A stretch of 64,000 bases of DNA from Paraburkholderia aromaticivorans (GCF_002278075.1 NZ_CP022989.1:2728001-2792000); one strand, 5' to 3'. Shown: positions 1 to 9,359, counted from the first letter of the stretch. A program made the numbers and translations. Notes: generated by a model from the sequence alone, not told the origin.

Positions 1-817
1 CATCGTGATTGCCTTCAAGAGTTCGGACAATCTGGCGGCCGCATACGGTATCGCGGTGACGGCCACCATGGTGATCACCACGATTCTCGCCTGCGTGGTG
101 ATGGTGAAAGTGTGGAACTGGAACAAGCTGCTGGTGGCGCTGATCATTGGCGTATTCATGACGGTCGATCTAGGCTTTTTCGGCGCCAATCTGCTGAAGG
201 TCGAAGAAGGCGGCTGGCTGCCGCTCGGCATCGGCGCGTTGCTGTTCTTCCTGCTGATGACCTGGTACAAGGGGCGCATGATCGTCAAGGAACGCACGGC
301 CGCCGACGGTATTCCGCTCATGCCTTTCCTGCAGGGGCTGCTCGCGCATCCGCCGCATCGCGTGTCGGGCACGGCGATCTATCTGACCGGCAGCGATTCG
401 CTCGTGCCGGTGAGTCTGCTGCACAATCTGAAGCACAACAAGGTGTTGCATGAGCGGACCATCTTCCTGACCTTCGTGACGCGCGATATCCCGTACGTCA
501 ACGATGCGGAGCGCGTAACGGTGAAGGATATCGAGGGCGGACTGTATCTCGTCAAGGCCGCCTATGGTTTCAACGAAACGCCGGACGTGAAGGCGGTGCT
601 GCTCGAAGTGGGCCGCACGCATGACATGACCTTCGAGTTGATGGACACGTCGTTCTTCCTCGCGCGCGAAACGGTGGTGCCGACGCAGTTGCCGGGCATG
701 TCGGTGTGGCGCGAGCGCGTGTTCGCGTGGATGCACCAGAACGCCGCGAAGCCGACGGACTTCTTCAGTATTCCGGCCAACCGGGTGGTGGAGTTAGGGA
801 CGAAGATCGAGATTTGA
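1..817 (+). CDS. kup: Kup potassium uptake protein, C-terminal part (cut by window edge)
   Basis: The reading frame is already open at the window start, so only the last 271 residues or so of a protein of about 620 are present. The segment begins in a Kup-type transmembrane region ([17 protein letters not shown]) followed by two more hydrophobic helices, to about residue 95 of the visible part. A soluble C-terminal domain of roughly 175 residues follows and ends [10 protein letters not shown]. Kup proteins are inner-membrane K+ uptake systems, generally regarded as K+/H+ symporters. A strong hairpin terminator follows at 861-890. The family call is secure from the membrane signature; the start lies outside the window. 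Confidence 0.93.
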   Translation, partial: IVIAFKSSDNLAAAYGIAVTATMVITTILACVVMVKVWNWNKLLVALIIGVFMTVDLGFFGANLLKVEEGGWLPLGIGALLFFLLMTWYKGRMIVKERTAADGIPLMPFLQGLLAHPPHRVSGTAIYLTGSDSLVPVSLLHNLKHNKVLHERTIFLTFVTRDIPYVNDAERVTVKDIEGGLYLVKAAYGFNETPDVKAVLLEVGRTHDMTFELMDTSFFLARETVVPTQLPGMSVWRERVFAWMHQNAAKPTDFFSIPANRVVELGTKIEI

Positions 818-860
818 CGGTCGCCGCGGATTCGCGGATGTCCCTGGAAGCAGGGGCGAA

Positions 861-890
861 AAAAAACCCACGCGAATGCGTGGGTTTTTT
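861..890. terminator. Bidirectional intrinsic terminator between kup and tex
   Basis: A perfect stem AAAAAACCCACGC / GCGTGGGTTTTTT encloses a GAAT loop, with a T-run on the plus strand and the complementary run on the minus strand. It lies between the convergent ends of kup and tex and can serve both. Confidence 0.9.
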
Positions 891-999
891 ATATGCCGCG
901 TGTTCGGCAGAGCAATGAGCACGGCAAGTGAGCATGCAAAGCGCGACGCTCGGCAAGCACAGCCGGCGCGTGAGCGAATCACGCGCTTAACCCACGAGC

Positions 1000-3345
1000 T
1001 TACTTCTGCTTGAGCTTGGCGAATGCAGCCGCCATCGCGCCGCCCGGTTCCGGCTCGCGCGAGCGCTGTTGCGGCGCGCCGCGTCCACCGCCGCTCGAGC
1101 GGCCCGCGCCGCCGCGCTCCTGCTGGCCGCCGCCGCTGCGCGCCGCGGCCACACCGACCTCGTCGTCCATGCGCATGGTCAGCGCGATACGCTGGCGCTT
1201 CACGTCGACCTCCAGCACCTTCACCTTGACGATCTGCCCGGCCTTGACGACTTCGTGCGGGTCCTTGATGAACTTCGTCGACATCGCCGAGACGTGCACC
1301 AGACCGTCCTGATGCACGCCGATGTCGATGAATGCGCCGAATGCCGCCACGTTGGTCACGACGCCTTCGAGCACCATGCCCGGTGTCAGATCGCTGACCT
1401 TCTCGACGCCTTCGCGGAAGGTCGCCGTCTTGAACTCGGGACGCGGGTCGCGGCCCGGCTTTTCGAGTTCGAGCAGAATGTCGCGCACGGTCGGCAGCCC
1501 GAAACGATCGTCGACGAATTCCGCGGGCGACAGGCCCCGCAACGCGTCGCGGTTGCCCAGCACTTCACCGACATGCTTGCTGATTTTCGCGAGCATGCGT
1601 TCGACGACCGGATACGCTTCCGGGTGCACCGACGAACGGTCGAGCGGATTCTCACCGTTGTTGATGCGCAGGAACCCGGCAGCCTGCTCGAAGGTCTTGT
1701 CGCCCAGCCGCGGCACCTTGCGCAGATGTTCGCGCGACGGGAACGGACCGTTCGCATCGCGATAGTCGACGATATTGCGCGCCAGCGTGGCATTCAGGCC
1801 AGAGACGCGGGCGAGCAGCGCGACGGACGCGGTATTCGCATCCACGCCGACGGCGTTCACGCAGTCTTCGACCACGGCATCCAGCGAACGGGCCAGCTCG
1901 CGCTGGTTCACGTCGTGCTGATACTGGCCGACGCCGATCGCCTTCGGCTCGATCTTCACCAGCTCCGCGAGCGGATCCTGCAGACGGCGCGCAATCGACA
2001 CCGCACCGCGCAGCGACACGTCCATGTCGGGGAATTCCTTCGCCGCGAGTTCGGAGGCCGAGTACACCGACGCGCCGGCTTCGGACACCACGATCTTCTG
2101 CAGCTTGAATTCCGGATGACGCGCGATCAGTTCGCTCGCGAGCTTGTCCGTTTCACGCGACGCCGTGCCGTTGCCGATGCTGATCAGTTCGGCCTGCGTC
2201 TGCGCGCAGATGCGCGCGAGTTTCGCGATCGAGCCGTCCCAGTCGCGGCGCGGCTCGTGCGGATAAATCACGTCGGTGGCGAGCACCTTGCCGGTGCGGT
2301 CGACCACGGCGACCTTCACGCCGGTACGCATGCCCGGGTCGAGGCCGATCACGGCCTTCGGTCCGGCGGGCGCGGCCAGCAGCAGGTCCTTCAGATTGCG
2401 CGCGAACACGCGGATCGCTTCGTGCTCGGCTTCGTCGCGCAGATTGGTCAGCAGTTCGTTTTCGATATGCGGCTGCACCTTCACGCGCCAGCACCAGCGG
2501 CACACGTCGGAGAGCCACTTGTCGGCCGGACGGTTCTGATTGGCGATGCCGAAGTGGCGCGCGATCAGCGCTTCGCCCGGATGCGGCACCTGCGCGTCCA
2601 GTTCCTCGCCGAGACCCAGCTTGACCATCAGCACGCCCGCATTGCGGCCGCGGAACAGCGCCAGCGCGCGATGCGACGGCACGGTGCGGATGGTTTCCGC
2701 ATAGTCGTAGTAGTCGCGGAATTTTTCTTCCTCGGCGTTTTCCTTGCCTTCCACCACTTTCGACGACACCACGCCCTGGTTGAACAGATACTCGCGCAGC
2801 TTGCCGAGCAACTCGGCCGTTTCGCCGAACTGCTCCGAGAGGATGTCGCGCGCGCCGTCCAGCGCGGCCTTGAGGTCGGCGACGCCTTTTTCGGCGTCCA
2901 CGTAGGCGGCGGCTTCCGTTTGCGGGTCGAGCAGCGGATTGGCGAGCAGCGCGTCGGCAAGCGGCTGCAGGCCGGCTTCGCGGGCGATCTGCGCGCGCGT
3001 GCGGCGCTTCGGCTTGTACGGGAGATACAGGTCTTCCAGCACCTGCTTGCTGTCGGCGCCTTCGATCGCGGCGCGCAGCTCGTCGGTCAGCTTGCCCTGT
3101 TCGTCGATGCTGGCGATGATCGCGGCGCGCCGGTCTTCCAGCTCGCGCAGATACAGCAGGCGTTCCTCGAGGTTACGCAGTTGCGTGTCGTCGAGATTGT
3201 CGGTCACTTCCTTACGGTAGCGGGCGATGAACGGAACAGTCGCTCCTTCGTCGAGAAGTTGCACCGCGGCCGCGACCTGGCGCGGCTGGACGGACAGTTC
3301 GGCGGCGATGCGCTGTACGATCTTGAGTGCTACGGTTTCCGTCAT
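1000..3345 (-). CDS. tex: Tex, S1-domain RNA-binding transcription accessory protein
   Basis: The 781-residue length matches Tex/YhgF (about 770-790). The protein has the Tex N-terminal helical region, the YqgF/RNase H-like core ([18 protein letters not shown]), helix-hairpin-helix motifs ([33 protein letters not shown]) and a C-terminal S1 RNA-binding domain from about residue 650 ([20 protein letters not shown]). A Gly/Arg-rich tail of about 60 residues follows the S1 fold. Tex binds nucleic acid, associates with RNA polymerase in studied species and affects expression broadly. The start is ATG at 3345. It is transcribed away from the secreted protein at 3538, across a spacer that holds a short repeat array. 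Confidence 0.96.
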   Translation of the reverse strand: MTETVALKIVQRIAAELSVQPRQVAAAVQLLDEGATVPFIARYRKEVTDNLDDTQLRNLEERLLYLRELEDRRAAIIASIDEQGKLTDELRAAIEGADSKQVLEDLYLPYKPKRRTRAQIAREAGLQPLADALLANPLLDPQTEAAAYVDAEKGVADLKAALDGARDILSEQFGETAELLGKLREYLFNQGVVSSKVVEGKENAEEEKFRDYYDYAETIRTVPSHRALALFRGRNAGVLMVKLGLGEELDAQVPHPGEALIARHFGIANQNRPADKWLSDVCRWCWRVKVQPHIENELLTNLRDEAEHEAIRVFARNLKDLLLAAPAGPKAVIGLDPGMRTGVKVAVVDRTGKVLATDVIYPHEPRRDWDGSIAKLARICAQTQAELISIGNGTASRETDKLASELIARHPEFKLQKIVVSEAGASVYSASELAAKEFPDMDVSLRGAVSIARRLQDPLAELVKIEPKAIGVGQYQHDVNQRELARSLDAVVEDCVNAVGVDANTASVALLARVSGLNATLARNIVDYRDANGPFPSREHLRKVPRLGDKTFEQAAGFLRINNGENPLDRSSVHPEAYPVVERMLAKISKHVGEVLGNRDALRGLSPAEFVDDRFGLPTVRDILLELEKPGRDPRPEFKTATFREGVEKVSDLTPGMVLEGVVTNVAAFGAFIDIGVHQDGLVHVSAMSTKFIKDPHEVVKAGQIVKVKVLEVDVKRQRIALTMRMDDEVGVAAARSGGGQQERGGAGRSSGGGRGAPQQRSREPEPGGAMAAAFAKLKQK

Positions 3346-3392
3346 AAGGTCTTGGTGTTCCTGCGGACTCAGTTCGGGGGCCGCGCGCTAAC

Positions 3393-3450
3393 CGCACGTG
3401 AAGGCACGTTAGGGCACGTGAGGCACATGGGGCACGTCCGGGCACGCCGG
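3393..3450. repeat. Degenerate 9-10 bp tandem array with GGCACGT core
   Basis: The core CACGT/CACAT/CACGC recurs at 3395, 3405, 3415, 3424, 3433 and 3443, a spacing of 9-10 bp, close to one helical turn. The array sits in the divergent spacer between tex and the gene at 3538. Confidence 0.6.
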
Positions 3451-3524
3451 GCGTGCGCGCTGCGACCAGGTTGCTGGAGCGGGGCATTTTGCCATAAATG
3501 CAAAAGGGCTCAACCGCGGGGTGA

Positions 3525-3530
3525 TAGAAT
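3525..3530 (+). promoter_or_regulatory. Possible -10 hexamer TAGAAT directly before the 3538 start
   Basis: TAGAAT lies 7 nt before the ATG at 3538, so a transcript starting at the usual distance would have almost no leader. No good -35 hexamer is visible 16-18 nt upstream, so this is weak. Confidence 0.35.
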
Positions 3531-3537
3531 TTCGGGC

Positions 3538-4710
3538 ATGTTCCGCTGCCCCTCTACGACGTTGCCGATCTCCTTGTCCATCAACCGCCTGGGCTCTCGC
3601 TTGGTCTCCTGCTTGACACCCCGGCTGGCACAATTGCCGCCGTTTTTATCGTCGCGTTTTTTATCGCGCTGGCTGTCGTGCTCCCTGTCGCGCTTTTCGC
3701 CACGCTCGCTGCGCTCACCGCTCGGCTTGCTCGTGTCGGCTTCGCGCCCGCTGGTCGGCGCAGCGCTTCTTTCCAATGGCGTGTTGCTCGCGTCGTGTGC
3801 GTCGTGCGTTCTCGCCGCCGCGCTCGTCGCGTCCACGCCGGCCGCGGCGCAATCCGCGAGGCCGGCCGGCAGCGGCGCGGCGCGACCCGCCGGCGCTCTC
3901 GCGCCGGCGGCTGCGCCGGGCGCAGAGGCGGCGAGCGCCACGAATGCGCAGGGCGGCACGAGTGCCGACGGCACGGACAACGCCGACGCGCCGACCAGCG
4001 CTTTCGACGCGCGCCAGAAAGCCCTCGATCAGCGCACCGAGGAGAACAACTATCGCTATGGCGTCGCGGAACACGACTGCTATAGCAAGTTTTTCGTCAA
4101 TTATTGCCTGAACAAGGCGCGCGACAGCATGCGCTCGGTGCAGGCCGACATTCGCAAGGAACAGCTTGCGCTCGACGGCGAACAGCGCACGCAGCGCGCC
4201 CGCGAGCGCGACGAGAAGGCCGCGCTGAAACGCGCGCAGGACGAAGCGAACGCGCCGCAGCGCGCCGCCGAAGACGCGCGCAACGCCCAGGCTTACGAAG
4301 ACAAGCAGCGCCAGCATCAGCTCGATCAGGCGCAGCGCGCCGCCGAGGCGCCGCAGCGCAGCGCCAATGAGCAGGCCTATCAGGAAAAGCAGCGTCAGCA
4401 TGCGCTGGATCAGGCGAAGCGCGGCGTCAGCCCGTCGCAGGCCGCGGCCAACCAGCAGGCGTACGATCAGAAGCAGGCCGACTTCCAGCGCAAGCTCGAC
4501 GAAGCGCGTGCCCAAGGTGCGCAGAAGGCCCAGGAGCGGGTGCAGAAACAGCAGAGCTTCGAGAAGAAGCAGGCCGACGCGGCGCAGCACAAGGCCGACG
4601 TTCAAGCGCGTCAGAAGCAGGCGGCCGAGAAAGCCGAGCAGAAACGTCAGGACGCGCTGAAACAGCAGCAGATCGAAGAGCAGCAAAAGCAGCAACAACA
4701 GCAGCAGTAA
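3538..4710 (+). CDS. Secreted Gln/Ala-rich coiled-coil protein, function unknown
   Basis: I do not recognise a named family. From ATG 3538 the product is 390 residues; GTG at 3733 is a plausible alternative that would place a cleaner signal peptide (hydrophobic stretch ending VASTPAAAQ) at the N-terminus. The frame stays open upstream through the antisense of tex, which is not coding. After an Ala/Gly-rich linker, the mature part has a short cysteine-containing segment (AEHDCYSKFFVNYCLNKARD). The rest is a long charged coiled coil rich in Gln, Lys and Ala, ending in a Gln run. A 28-residue unit beginning AYxxKQ occurs at 4291, 4375 and, partially, 4459. Signal peptide and coiled coil suggest a periplasmic or envelope-associated structural role; that is inference. 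Confidence 0.75.
   Translation: MFRCPSTTLPISLSINRLGSRLVSCLTPRLAQLPPFLSSRFLSRWLSCSLSRFSPRSLRSPLGLLVSASRPLVGAALLSNGVLLASCASCVLAAALVASTPAAAQSARPAGSGAARPAGALAPAAAPGAEAASATNAQGGTSADGTDNADAPTSAFDARQKALDQRTEENNYRYGVAEHDCYSKFFVNYCLNKARDSMRSVQADIRKEQLALDGEQRTQRARERDEKAALKRAQDEANAPQRAAEDARNAQAYEDKQRQHQLDQAQRAAEAPQRSANEQAYQEKQRQHALDQAKRGVSPSQAAANQQAYDQKQADFQRKLDEARAQGAQKAQERVQKQQSFEKKQADAAQHKADVQARQKQAAEKAEQKRQDALKQQQIEEQQKQQQQQQ
4291..4500 (+). repeat. 84-bp (28-residue) coding repeat, 2.5 copies
   Basis: Units start at 4291, 4375 and 4459. The first two encode AYEDKQRQHQLDQAQR... and AYQEKQRQHALDQAKR..., each exactly 28 residues; the third is a diverged partial copy beginning AYDQKQ. Confidence 0.75.
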
Positions 4711-4837
4711 CAGTGCCGGAGTGAGCCCTGAGCGTGTGTGGCAGGGCCGTAGTCGCCGTAACGCGTTTTAAGCCGGACAGCAACCTCAGGCATCGGGCGG
4801 CATACGCCGCCCGTGCCGTCGACGAGAGGAGGCGAGT

Positions 4838-5056
4838 ATGCGCGATCAACATCACGTCATCAACGCGGACACACTTCGCGACCGTATTCTGCAACTGGAA
4901 TCGGAGCATAGTGGCCTCGACCGCCTGATCGACCGAATGTCGGATGAGCCCGGCATCGACGACTTCGAGTTGCAGCGCCTGAAAAAGCGCAAACTCAAAG
5001 TCAAGGACACCATCATCTTGCTGCAGTTGCAGCTCGAACCGGACGCACGCGCCTGA
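4838..5056 (+). CDS. YdcH/DUF465 family small protein
   Basis: This is a 72-residue charged helical protein with the DUF465 pattern: an N-terminal helix (LRDRILQLESEHSGLDRLIDRM) and the conserved basic segment ELQRLKKRKLKVKD followed by TIILLQLQL. A strong ribosome-binding site (GAGGAGG) sits 7-8 nt before ATG 4838. Family members are small, abundant helical-hairpin proteins of unknown function. It lies 127 nt after the coiled-coil gene and just before the helicase, on the same strand. Confidence 0.85.
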   Translation: MRDQHHVINADTLRDRILQLESEHSGLDRLIDRMSDEPGIDDFELQRLKKRKLKVKDTIILLQLQLEPDARA

Positions 5057-5120
5057 GTCCGCAGCCTGGCAGGCGCCGGGCGCGCGCCGCGCGAGCCGGA
5101 CTTTGCAGGAAGCGCTTGCC

Positions 5121-7376
5121 TTGAATTCACCGCTTGAAACTTCATCCCGTGTCACGCCGGGCGACGACGCATCCGCAGCCGCTGCACCGGCGCCGCGTGC
5201 GCCCGCGTCCGCGCTGAGCGCGTCGCTCAACCCGCGCCGCGCCGCCGAACTGGACGAGATCTTCGCCGACAACGGCTTGCTGGCCCGTCAGATCGACGGA
5301 TACCGCTCGCGTGCGTCGCAGATCGAAATGTCGCGCGCCGTGGCCGCAGCTATGGAAGCGTCGGGTCGCGCGATGCCCGAACCCGCGATGTTCGAGGCGC
5401 AGAAGCGTCCGGCGCGGCGCCTGCAGGCGCCGGGCGCCGAGGCCACCGCGCAGCCCACAGAGAACGCCGAATCGGGCGGCCTCGACGGCAGCGAGAACAC
5501 GCTGATCGTCGAAGCCGGTACGGGCACGGGGAAGACCTACGCCTATCTCGTGCCGGCCATGCTATGGGGCGGCAAGGTGATCGTCTCCACCGGCACGAAG
5601 CATCTGCAGGACCAGCTCTTTCAGCGTGACATTCCGACCGTGCGCGATGCGCTCGCGGTGCCGGTATCGGTCGCCATGCTTAAAGGTCGCGCGAACTACC
5701 TGTGTCACTACTATCTCCAGCGCACCGCCGATAACGGCCGTCTGCCGTCGCGCCAGGAAACTTCGTATCTGCAGGATATCGTGCGCTTCGCGAAGATCAC
5801 GCGCACAGGCGACAAGGCCGAACTGGCCAGCGTGCCCGAAACGGCCGCGGTGTGGTCGATGGTCACGTCGACACGCGAAAACTGTCTCGGCCAGGAGTGT
5901 CCGCATTACAAGGACTGCTTCGTAATGCAGGCGCGCCGTGAGGCGCAGCAGGCGGATATCGTGGTGGTCAACCACCATCTCTTTTTCGCCGACATCATGT
6001 TGCGCGATACGGGCATGGCTGAGTTGCTGCCTACCGCCAATACCATCATCTTCGACGAAGCACACCAGTTGCCCGAAACAGCCACGCTGTTTTTCGGCGA
6101 GACGCTTTCGACCACGCAGTTTCTGGAACTGGCGCGCGATTCGGTGGCTGAAGGTCTGGGCCACGCGCGTGAAACGGTGGATTGGGTCACGCTCGGCTCG
6201 ACGCTCGAACGTGCGGCGCGCGATGTCCGGCTTGCCTTCAAGGAAGACTCGGTGCGCCTGTCGATTGGCCAGTTGCCGGACGACCATCCGCTGTTTCCCG
6301 CGCTCGAAACGCTGGAGACGGAACTCGATGCCCTCGCGTCCGCGCTGGCGGGTCAGGCCGAGCGCGCCGAATCGATCGGCGCGTGTCTGCGCCGCGCGCG
6401 CGAGTTGCAGGGCGTGCTCGCCGGCTGGACCACGCCGCCCACGCAGACCGAGCGCGAGGCGGCTGATGCCACCTCGGCGGACGGCAAAGCCGAGCGCGCC
6501 GACCCGAACGAAAAGGTGCGCTGGATCGAAGTCTTCGCACATACCGTGCAATTGCACGAAACGCCGTTGTCGGTCGCGCCGATCTTTGCGAAGCAGCGCG
6601 CCGGCGTGCCGCGCGCGTGGATCTTCACGTCGGCTACGTTGTCGGTGCGCGGCGATTTCACGCACTATGCCGCGCAGATGGGTCTGAACGCAAAACGTTC
6701 AATGACGCTGCCCAGTCCTTTCGACTATCCGACGCAGGGGCTGCTGTACGTGCCGCGCAATTTGCCGCAGCCGTCCTCGCCGATGTTCACCGACGCCGTC
6801 TTCGACGCCGCCTTGCCGGCGATCGAGGCATCGGGCGGCGGCGTCTTCATGTTGTGCACGACGCTGCGCGCGGTGGACCGCATCTCGGCGAAGCTGCGCG
6901 ACACGATCGAAGCGCGCGGCTGGGACTATCCGCTGCTCGTGCAGGGCGATGCGAGCCGTACCGAGTTGCTGGATCGGTTCCGGTCGTACGGCAATGCGAT
7001 TCTGGTGGGCAGCCAGAGTTTCTGGGAAGGGGTGGACGTGCGCGGCGACGCTTTGTCGCTCGTGGTGATCGACAAGCTGCCGTTCGCTCCGCCCGACGAT
7101 CCCGTTCTGTCGGCGCGTCTCGACGCGCTCACCAAGAAGGGCTTGAGCCCGTTCGCCGTGCATCAGTTGCCGCAGGCCGTGATTACGCTGAAGCAGGGCG
7201 CAGGGCGCCTGATTCGCGCTGAGACCGATCGCGGCGTGCTGATGATCTGCGACACGCGCCTCGTCGATAAACCGTATGGGCGCCGTATCTGGCAAAGCCT
7301 GCCGCCATTCAAACGCACACGTGAGATCGAGGTGGTGCGCGAGTTCTTTGAAGAGAACGCAACACCGGCTCAATAA
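5121..7376 (+). CDS. dinG: DinG/YoaA-family ATP-dependent DNA helicase (XPD-like)
   Basis: This is a 751-residue superfamily 2 helicase of the iron-sulfur XPD/DinG group. It has Walker A EAGTGTGKT at about residue 130, an Fe-S cysteine cluster at about 200-270 (YLCHYY, then CLGQECPHYKDCF), a DEAH box (IIFDEAHQL) at about 312, and motif VI QGAGRLIR at about 695. Such helicases unwind DNA 5' to 3' and help with replication-blocking structures and repair. I chose TTG 5121 because an AGGAAG ribosome-binding site precedes it at the right distance; a TTG at 5103 is in frame but has none. The first 50 residues are Ala/Pro-rich and probably disordered. YoaA and DinG are hard to separate by eye, so the symbol is approximate. 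Confidence 0.9.
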   Translation: MNSPLETSSRVTPGDDASAAAAPAPRAPASALSASLNPRRAAELDEIFADNGLLARQIDGYRSRASQIEMSRAVAAAMEASGRAMPEPAMFEAQKRPARRLQAPGAEATAQPTENAESGGLDGSENTLIVEAGTGTGKTYAYLVPAMLWGGKVIVSTGTKHLQDQLFQRDIPTVRDALAVPVSVAMLKGRANYLCHYYLQRTADNGRLPSRQETSYLQDIVRFAKITRTGDKAELASVPETAAVWSMVTSTRENCLGQECPHYKDCFVMQARREAQQADIVVVNHHLFFADIMLRDTGMAELLPTANTIIFDEAHQLPETATLFFGETLSTTQFLELARDSVAEGLGHARETVDWVTLGSTLERAARDVRLAFKEDSVRLSIGQLPDDHPLFPALETLETELDALASALAGQAERAESIGACLRRARELQGVLAGWTTPPTQTEREAADATSADGKAERADPNEKVRWIEVFAHTVQLHETPLSVAPIFAKQRAGVPRAWIFTSATLSVRGDFTHYAAQMGLNAKRSMTLPSPFDYPTQGLLYVPRNLPQPSSPMFTDAVFDAALPAIEASGGGVFMLCTTLRAVDRISAKLRDTIEARGWDYPLLVQGDASRTELLDRFRSYGNAILVGSQSFWEGVDVRGDALSLVVIDKLPFAPPDDPVLSARLDALTKKGLSPFAVHQLPQAVITLKQGAGRLIRAETDRGVLMICDTRLVDKPYGRRIWQSLPPFKRTREIEVVREFFEENATPAQ

Positions 7377-7454
7377 GCTGATTGACGCCGATCGAGGCTG
7401 ATTGGAATTGGATTGGAATCACTGAACGCCGTTGAAAAAGCGGCGCTTAAATGA

Positions 7455-7488
7455 CAAAACGCCACGGATGTGAATCCGTGGCGTTTTG
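7455..7488. terminator. Bidirectional intrinsic terminator after the DinG-type helicase
   Basis: A perfect 15-bp stem (CAAAACGCCACGGAT and its complement) has a 4-nt loop and A/T runs on both flanks. It lies between the convergent helicase and lipoprotein genes. Confidence 0.9.
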
Positions 7489-7559
7489 CTTTACCGCCCG
7501 GGAAATCGCGATGATTTCCCGATGCAGTTTTCGCCCAGAGGCGAACCCTATGCAGCAGC

Positions 7560-7835
7560 TTACTGGCTTGCGCCCGAAGCCGGGGCAGCAGCCGAAGCAG
7601 CAGCGTCCGAAGCAGCAGCGCTTGCGTCCGAAGCAGCGGTCGTAGCCGAAGCAGCAGCGTCGCTCGCAGCAGCAGCAGCACCCGAAGCAGCAGCAGCCGA
7701 ATCCGAAGCTGCGGCAGCCGGTGCCGAAGCAGCAGCTGCGTCGCTAGCCGGGGCAGCGGCCTGGTCGTTGCTCTTGTTGCATGCAGCCAGTGCCACAGCT
7801 GCCAACAGGGATGCTACGAGGAGGGATTTCTTCAT
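7560..7835 (-). CDS. Small Ala-rich lipoprotein, function unknown
   Basis: This 91-residue protein starts MKKSLLVASLLAAVALAAC, a standard lipoprotein signal with a lipobox ending at the cysteine. The mature part has over half its residues as alanine, in an irregular ASDAAA pattern with scattered Ser, Asp and Pro. ATG 7835 is chosen over the in-frame GTG at 7841 because AAGGA lies 7 nt upstream. Comparable short Ala-rich lipoproteins are common in Burkholderiaceae without an assigned role. The DNA is a run of GCA/GCAGC-like codons, prone to repeat slippage. It shares the terminator at 7455-7488 with the convergent helicase. Confidence 0.82.
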   Translation of the reverse strand: MKKSLLVASLLAAVALAACNKSNDQAAAPASDAAAASAPAAAASDSAAAASGAAAAASDAAASATTAASDASAAASDAAASAAAPASGASQ

Positions 7836-8067
7836 GATCACGTCCTTTTATGGTTTAAAGGTAAGCAACAGCGCAAAATAAAACCGGTAATGTGCTCCAA
7901 CACCGACCTGGGCCGCTGGTGGAGACGCTCTTCTGACGAGCTGGAATCTTCCCTACGGCTTGGGCGGAAATTATATGCACTTTCGTACTGACAATCCATA
8001 AATCCGGGGTCAATACGTTGTCTTTCTCATACAAAATTTCACTGTACGGTATAGCAGGTAGGCGGAG

Positions 8068-9327
8068 TTACGCAAGCTCGCCCACTTGTATCCAGCCCGC
8101 ACAATACCACTCGTGTAGCCGTGCTGTCACCGACGAATCGTGTGAGAGTGTTACAAAGCGTTTCGCACTCATAGACCGGTGATCTGCGAGGTCAAACAAC
8201 CACTTTTTTGCGCCGTCGAATGACGTTTCCTCTCCATTTACGAAGAAAAAACGGCGGTTGTACAACAAATTAGTCTTCCGGTCCAGTCGAATACCCGACT
8301 TCGATGCCTGACTGATGAAACGTGCTTCATTAAGCGGCCTTTGCGGCGGATCAAAGACGACACTCGGCTTGGGTTCGCTGAGATACGTACCAAGGAACGA
8401 CGCAATATCCTGCTCTTTCCATTTGATGCCAGCAAGGATTGCGCCAACCCTTTCGACCAGCGCGGCCGGCAGTTCGGCCGGACGCTCGACAGCGGGCTGC
8501 TGCGGATCGCGATAAAGCGCACCCGCGCTGCCCGCCGCCTCGCCGCGCTCGGCCAGATGGTAGAGGAACTGCGCGGTCAATTCGCTCGTGGAGGGCGCGC
8601 GAAAACCGATCGAACAGGTCATGCATTCGCCTTCGGCGATTCCGTCATGCGCGATGTGCGGCGGCAGGTACAGCATGTCGCCCGGTTCGAGCAGCCATTC
8701 CTCTTCGGCCTGGAAATTCTGTAAAACTTTCAACGGCAAGCCGGCTTGCAGTGTCAGATCTTTCTGCGCGCTGATGCGCCAACGTCGCTTGCCTTTTACT
8801 TGCAAAAGAAACACATCGTAGGAATCGAAGTGGGGGCCTACGCCGCCGCCGTCGCTTGCATACGAGATCATCAGGTCGTCGAGGCGCGCGTCCGGCACGA
8901 AACGGAAGCGGTCGAGCAAGGCGCGCGCGCGGTCGTCGTAGAGATCCACGCCTTGCACGAGGAGGGTCCACGCGCGCTGCTTGAGCGACGGCAGTTCGTC
9001 AGGCGCGAACGGACCGTGCTCCAGCTGCCATTTATTGCGGAAATGCGTGATCAGACGTGCCTCGACTTCGTCCCGATCGGCCAGTTCGAAAAATGCTTCG
9101 CGCGAGAGCGGTGCCTCGACGTTCGGAATCGCCTGGCGAATCAGCAATGGCTTCTTCTGCCAGTAGCGGCGCATGAATTGCGACGGCGTGAGATTGCCGA
9201 GCAGCGGTGTCGGCGTGTCTGGCGAGGGCGGCAGAACCGGAGCAGCGGGCAGGGCCGGCTTTGAAGCCGGCGACGAATTCCGTGCCGATGCAGCGTCGGC
9301 CGGGTGGTCAGTGGGCCGCTTGGGCAT
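8068..9327 (-). CDS. roxA: RoxA/YcfD-type ribosomal protein L16 arginine hydroxylase (JmjC fold)
   Basis: This is a 419-residue cupin/JmjC protein of the bacterial ribosomal-oxygenase family, which uses Fe(II), 2-oxoglutarate and O2 to hydroxylate an arginine of ribosomal protein L16 in E. coli. The iron-binding HxD is at residues 166-168 (VGPHFDSYDVFLLQVKGKRR) and the distal histidine lies in LYLPPHIAHDG. The N-terminal 45 residues are a Ser/Pro/Ala-rich extension. A C-terminal domain of the RoxA dimer/winged-helix type follows the cupin. I set the start at ATG 9327, which begins MPKRPTD; a longer frame to 9372 would run into slyD. It is divergent from slyD with only 32 bp between the start codons. 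Confidence 0.88.
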   Translation of the reverse strand: MPKRPTDHPADAASARNSSPASKPALPAAPVLPPSPDTPTPLLGNLTPSQFMRRYWQKKPLLIRQAIPNVEAPLSREAFFELADRDEVEARLITHFRNKWQLEHGPFAPDELPSLKQRAWTLLVQGVDLYDDRARALLDRFRFVPDARLDDLMISYASDGGGVGPHFDSYDVFLLQVKGKRRWRISAQKDLTLQAGLPLKVLQNFQAEEEWLLEPGDMLYLPPHIAHDGIAEGECMTCSIGFRAPSTSELTAQFLYHLAERGEAAGSAGALYRDPQQPAVERPAELPAALVERVGAILAGIKWKEQDIASFLGTYLSEPKPSVVFDPPQRPLNEARFISQASKSGIRLDRKTNLLYNRRFFFVNGEETSFDGAKKWLFDLADHRSMSAKRFVTLSHDSSVTARLHEWYCAGWIQVGELA

Positions 9328-9329
9328 CG

Positions 9330-9335
9330 TATAAT
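9330..9335 (+). promoter_or_regulatory. slyD promoter -10 (TATAAT) in a 32-bp divergent spacer
   Basis: A consensus TATAAT lies 24 nt before the slyD ATG, leaving room for a short leader with the GGAG ribosome-binding site. A TGGTCA at 9305-9310, inside roxA, is a possible -35 at 19-bp spacing. The -35 is weak; the -10 is good. Confidence 0.6.
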
Positions 9336-9359
9336 GTGAGTTGTATTCTGGAGAATCGA

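Noticed and set aside
1069..3537. Very long plus-strand open frame through tex
   Set aside because: It is antisense to the well-supported tex gene and rich in His/Arg/Ala as expected from reading high-GC codons backwards. Only the part after 3538 is likely coding.
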